Shown piece after piece: positions 7,234 to 9,653 of a DNA stretch of 9,653 nucleotides. Each line of letters begins with the position of its first letter. The first letter of the stretch is position 1. The translations under genes and the position numbers were made by a program. The stretch is from JANXSF01 sp031394025 (GTDB lineage: Bacteria > Acidobacteriota > Terriglobia > Bryobacterales > Bryobacteraceae), in NCBI GenBank assembly GCA_031394025.1, contig JANMWO010000129.1:1-9653 (forward strand), read 5' to 3'. The notes below the pieces were generated by a model. The model was not told where the DNA came from and ran no database searches. It was given only the letters and a program-made list of their open reading frames with translations.

Positions 7234-8945
7234 TTGTCAAAACTCACGGAAACTTTCTCTGAAACCGGCACGGCCTGACAGGTCAGAATTGTGCCTTGGT
7301 CTATTTCGAGGGAGTTCAGCGCCTCATGGTGAGGCATTCGTACCCGGCCGTGTTTAAGCGATGCCTTACAGCTCGCACAAACTCCCTGTTGGCAAGCGAA
7401 AGGAGGCGTATAACCAGCTCTGAGGGCCGCATCAAGAAGGGTTTCGTTTGGGCGCGCGAACAGCTCTTTCGTTTCGCCTCGAAACGTAATCACGAGGATC
7501 TGAGGCTCGCCCCGTTGTGAACCATCCGGGCCAGTGATTTCGAGAGGGCTCGTAATTTGTCTCGCCTCCTCCGTCTGCTTCTCTGATGCGCTGATCGTGA
7601 AGGCTTCGGCGTGAACACGTTCAGGCGCTACTTTCCGGCTTCGAAGCACGGCTTCGATGAGTCCCATGAACGTCGTTGGGCCGCACACGTAGTATTCCTT
7701 GGGAAGCGCTGAGGAGATCCCGTGATCTGCACTCTCAATCTCATTCAGGAGACATGTAACTCGGCTCTCGTCGAGCCGTCCCGTCGACCCTGTCAAAAGC
7801 TTTTGCGGTTGCGAGAGCATGTGCCGGACGAAGAATTGCTGCGGGTGTCGGGAAGCAAGTTCGTCGAGCGCAGCGCTAAATATAATGGAGTCTTCATCTC
7901 GATTGGCATACACAAGGACCACCCTGCTTTCCGGACTCTTTGTAAGAACCGTTTTCAAGATTGAGAAAATAGGTGTAATGCCGCTACCGGCGGCAAAGCA
8001 GATGTAGCGATGAGGCTTGCGAAGGGAAGTGTTAAAAAAGCTACCTTCAGGCGGGAGCACTGTAAGCGCATCCCCAGCTTTAATTGTATCTACGAGATGA
8101 TTCGATATCTTCCCGCCCAAGATTCGCTTGATGGTAATTTGCAACGAAGAATCATTGTCCGGCGAACTGGATATCGAATAGCACCGCTTTATGCGCGATT
8201 CCCCATCCTGGAGCAGCAACGTTAAAAATTGCCCCGGCCGGTATTTAAATCGCCGCTCAAGGTCCTTTGGAACATCCAGCAGATACGAACGGGCGAGTGC
8301 GGTTTCAAAAATGACTCGCGAAACTGAAACGGTAGAAAGCGTTTCGCTCAAGCGTTTCTGGCGGGCGTAGCGAAGCCGAAGCCAACCAGATAGAGTGAAC
8401 AGAATAAGTCCTACTTCGCTGAGCACTTTTTCGGCATCAAGCAGATCCACCGGCTTATCGGTGAGCTTTGGATCAACGAGCAGGCCGTGAATGAGAAATA
8501 GCGGTGTTGCCCCATACGCTACAAAGTGAATCCACTTCCAGTTGCGGTTTGAAAATCTCTTCCGCACACCAACAGTTGAGGTCAGGATCACGGTGAGGAG
8601 CCCATAAAAGCCCAGTGCGCCAAGACTGTAGAGATACTTCTGATGCGGAGCCCCGAGCGCCGGAAACAGGATGTCACGGACTCGAAAGTGCTCCTCTCTT
8701 GCAAATAGCAGGAGCGAAGGATGTAGTGCGGCTAAGGCTAAGCCTACATAGGCGGCGTAGTTGTGAAGGGTATAGACACTTATCCGGCGCAGAAACGGAG
8801 GCACCTGTGTGTAAAGCAGCGTGGTTTTGTACTTAGTTGTGAGCAGAATGCCGAGCAGCAGATTGACTGTAAGGACCCCTGTCGCAATCAGGCCAATAGT
8901 CGATGACAAGTCAACAAAATCAAAACCGACATTAAGAGGTGTCAT
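7230..8945 (-). CDS. Membrane ferric-reductase-like flavoprotein with C-terminal [2Fe-2S] ferredoxin domain
   Basis: The protein is 571 aa from the ATG at 8945. Residues 1-195 form about five to six membrane helices with two histidine pairs, His61/His75 and His140/His153, spaced as in ferric reductase/NADPH oxidase-type heme-binding domains. A ferredoxin-NADP reductase-type module follows. FAD binding is shown by RCYSISSSP (254-262) and the preceding YRPGQF, and NAD(P) binding by AAGSGITP (318-325) and YVCGPTTFM (419-427). The C-terminus is a plant-type ferredoxin with Cys518, Cys523, Cys526 and Cys556 (CQQGVCASCK ... LTCQ). Electrons would flow from NAD(P)H via FAD to the [2Fe-2S] centre and/or across the membrane via hemes; the acceptor is unknown. 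The ATG at 8945 was chosen for its TAAGGAA Shine-Dalgarno (8953-8959). The in-frame ATG at 8999 would add 18 residues but lacks one. Membrane flavocytochromes with this module order are seen near oxygenase or respiratory genes; neither is visible here. Confidence 0.88.
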   Translation of the reverse strand: MTPLNVGFDFVDLSSTIGLIATGVLTVNLLLGILLTTKYKTTLLYTQVPPFLRRISVYTLHNYAAYVGLALAALHPSLLLFAREEHFRVRDILFPALGAPHQKYLYSLGALGFYGLLTVILTSTVGVRKRFSNRNWKWIHFVAYGATPLFLIHGLLVDPKLTDKPVDLLDAEKVLSEVGLILFTLSGWLRLRYARQKRLSETLSTVSVSRVIFETALARSYLLDVPKDLERRFKYRPGQFLTLLLQDGESRIKRCYSISSSPDNDSSLQITIKRILGGKISNHLVDTIKAGDALTVLPPEGSFFNTSLRKPHRYICFAAGSGITPIFSILKTVLTKSPESRVVLVYANRDEDSIIFSAALDELASRHPQQFFVRHMLSQPQKLLTGSTGRLDESRVTCLLNEIESADHGISSALPKEYYVCGPTTFMGLIEAVLRSRKVAPERVHAEAFTISASEKQTEEARQITSPLEITGPDGSQRGEPQILVITFRGETKELFARPNETLLDAALRAGYTPPFACQQGVCASCKASLKHGRVRMPHHEALNSLEIDQGTILTCQAVPVSEKVSVSFDK

Positions 8946-8952
8946 TCCGCAG

Positions 8953-8959
8953 TTCCTTA
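8953..8959 (-). promoter_or_regulatory. Ribosome binding site deciding the reductase start
   Basis: The minus strand reads TAAGGAA, 7 bases before the ATG at 8945. The in-frame ATG at 8999 follows a pyrimidine-rich stretch without any Shine-Dalgarno, so 8945 is preferred. Confidence 0.65.
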
Positions 8960-8972
8960 AAAACGTCTTGAA

Positions 8973-8984
8973 CGCGCTAGCGCG
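8973..8984. promoter_or_regulatory. Perfect 12-bp palindrome before the reductase gene
   Basis: CGCGCTAGCGCG is a perfect self-complementary sequence. It lies in the 78-base gap between the small membrane protein and the reductase, 27 bases upstream of the reductase ATG. It could be an operator or a small RNA structure, but there is no loop for a stable hairpin and chance cannot be excluded. Confidence 0.25.
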
Positions 8985-9023
8985 AGCCAGCCTGAGCATT
9001 TCGAAAGAAAAAAGGAAAAGAGG

Positions 9024-9344
9024 TCAGATGCGAAGAGAGGTTAAGGAGGGAATCGGGCCGGAGTCCAGCTCAAAGCTTGCGACTTCGCTGGAAACTGACA
9101 AGGCGCCTTGTAGCGTTGCCGTTGCGTGACGACTCAGTCGGTATAAAACACTGATTGCCTTGATCGTAAAACGTCGAACAGCGAACAGTGCCCCGGCGAA
9201 GGTGAGCAGCATAACAACCGAAAGCATGGTATCGTTCCCAGTCACCGGAATATTATCCCATTGGTCTGCCAACTCAAATATCGGTCCTGCAAACAGGACT
9301 ACTAAGATCGCCAACACAATCCAGATGATTGGGGTTCGATGCAC
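9024..9344 (-). CDS. Small two-helix membrane protein of unknown function
   Basis: This protein of about 106 aa is not assigned to a named family. Numbered from the GTG at 9344, a hydrophobic helix spans about residues 5-23 (IIWIVLAILVVLFAGPIFEL). It is followed by a short loop with 'ADQWDNIPVTGNDT', a second helix at about 40-58 (MLSVVMLLTFAGALFAV) with basic residues after it (RRF), and a hydrophilic tail of about 45 residues. It is the first gene of a probable operon with the ferric-reductase-like protein, whose ATG lies 78 bases downstream. It may be an accessory or assembly subunit of that membrane reductase; this is inference from context. GTG 9344 and TTG 9350 are both possible starts. 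Neither has a good Shine-Dalgarno, and the promoter geometry suggests a leaderless message starting at the GTG. Confidence 0.65.
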   Translation of the reverse strand: MHRTPIIWIVLAILVVLFAGPIFELADQWDNIPVTGNDTMLSVVMLLTFAGALFAVRRFTIKAISVLYRLSRHATATLQGALSVSSEVASFELDSGPIPSLTSLRI

Positions 9345-9351
9345 AGTCAAG

Positions 9352-9382
9352 AGTATAACACCCGGCTTGGCCGTCCTGTAAA
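9352..9382 (-). promoter_or_regulatory. Promoter of the small membrane protein-reductase-porin operon
   Basis: The minus strand has an extended -10, TGTTATACT (9352-9360), and TTTACA (9377-9382) as a possible -35, with a rather long 19-base spacer. Transcription would start near 9345, at or next to the GTG start codon. The -35 lies inside the right copy of the 33-bp repeat. Confidence 0.45.
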
Positions 9383-9407
9383 GGCGAAGGAACGGGGAAG
9401 GGTGGGG
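9375..9407. repeat. 33-bp direct repeat, right copy
   Basis: This is the same-orientation partner of the copy at 5604-5636, with 30 of 33 bases identical and the exact 18-base core at 9383-9400. It lies just upstream of the redox operon and overlaps its possible -35 box. The two copies bracket about 3.7 kb. Confidence 0.7.
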
Positions 9408-9553
9408 TTGGGCATGATTCCCGGCCTCCTTAAGATTAGCCGTGTTAGACCATTCACTGGCACACTGCTCAATCTATCGCACTTGCCATTATTGTAGTGA
9501 AACTCGGTCGCCGATAATTATCATAAAAAGATCTTCATTATTTTCATCCCTCG

Positions 9554-9562
9554 TGATATACT
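9554..9562 (+). promoter_or_regulatory. Extended -10 promoter for the right-edge gene
   Basis: The plus strand reads TGATATACT, a TGn-extended -10 about 28 bases upstream of the ATG at 9591, giving a leader of about 22 nt. The preceding 40 bases are AT-rich. No convincing -35 is seen (TTCATT at 17-base spacing). Confidence 0.45.
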
Positions 9563-9590
9563 CTGGCACAGTCAGATTAAGGACTAACAA

Positions 9591-9653
9591 ATGCCCCCCA
9601 CCAGATTCGTCATTTCGTACGTTCTTTGCTTTTCCATGATCCAGCCAATTCCT
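9591..9653 (+). CDS. Start of an exported protein gene (3' end outside window)
   Basis: Twenty-one codons are visible, MPPTRFVISYVLCFSMIQPI and one more, open to the window edge. The N-terminus (a positive charge and then a hydrophobic stretch) looks like the beginning of a signal peptide. AAGGA (9579-9583) lies 7 bases before the ATG, an ideal Shine-Dalgarno, and a -10 box lies upstream. The gene is divergent from the redox operon. The product cannot be identified from so little sequence. Confidence 0.6.
   Translation, partial: MPPTRFVISYVLCFSMIQPIP

Noticed and set aside
1..9653. CRISPR arrays, tRNA or rRNA genes, transposase or integrase genes
   Set aside because: I looked for regularly spaced repeats, cloverleaf-like segments and recombinase motifs on both strands and saw none.

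Overview
The window looks like chromosomal DNA of an acidobacterium, possibly of the Solibacter/Bryobacter type. The main basis is the secreted VWFA-related protein at the left edge, whose layout (signal peptide, degenerate VWA fold, C-terminal 'TLAFYPTG ... RKGY' domain) matches a family greatly expanded in Acidobacteriota. This is inference; no rRNA or tRNA gene is present to confirm it.

Left block (1-5565, all minus strand). In transcription order it holds a MerR-family regulator, an S41 C-terminal processing peptidase with a PDZ domain, the GMP synthase GuaA, and the start of the VWFA-related secreted protein, which runs off the left edge. The genes are tightly packed: guaA probably starts one base after the peptidase stop codon, and the VWFA gene starts 32 bases after guaA. 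Good promoter-like sequences lie before merR (TTGACT-16-TACAAT) and before the peptidase (extended -10 TGTTATAAT). The GuaA is notable: its C-terminal domain is long and resembles that of animal GMP synthases more than the short E. coli type.

Middle (5566-5961). No intact gene is seen. The stretch holds one copy of a 33-bp repeat and what looks like a frameshifted remnant of a HigA-like helix-turn-helix antitoxin on the plus strand.

Right block (5962-9350, minus strand). Three genes probably form an operon: a small two-helix membrane protein, a 571-residue membrane flavo-iron-sulfur reductase (di-heme-type membrane domain + FAD/NAD(P) reductase + plant-type [2Fe-2S] ferredoxin) and an OprO/OprP-like porin that overlaps the reductase by ATGA. 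A second copy of the 33-bp repeat sits just upstream of this operon in the same orientation, so the segment from the antitoxin remnant through the redox operon is bracketed by near-identical direct repeats. It may be an inserted or rearranged cassette.

Right edge (9351-9653). A divergent intergenic region is followed by the first 21 codons of a plus-strand gene with a good ribosome binding site and a signal-peptide-like N-terminus.
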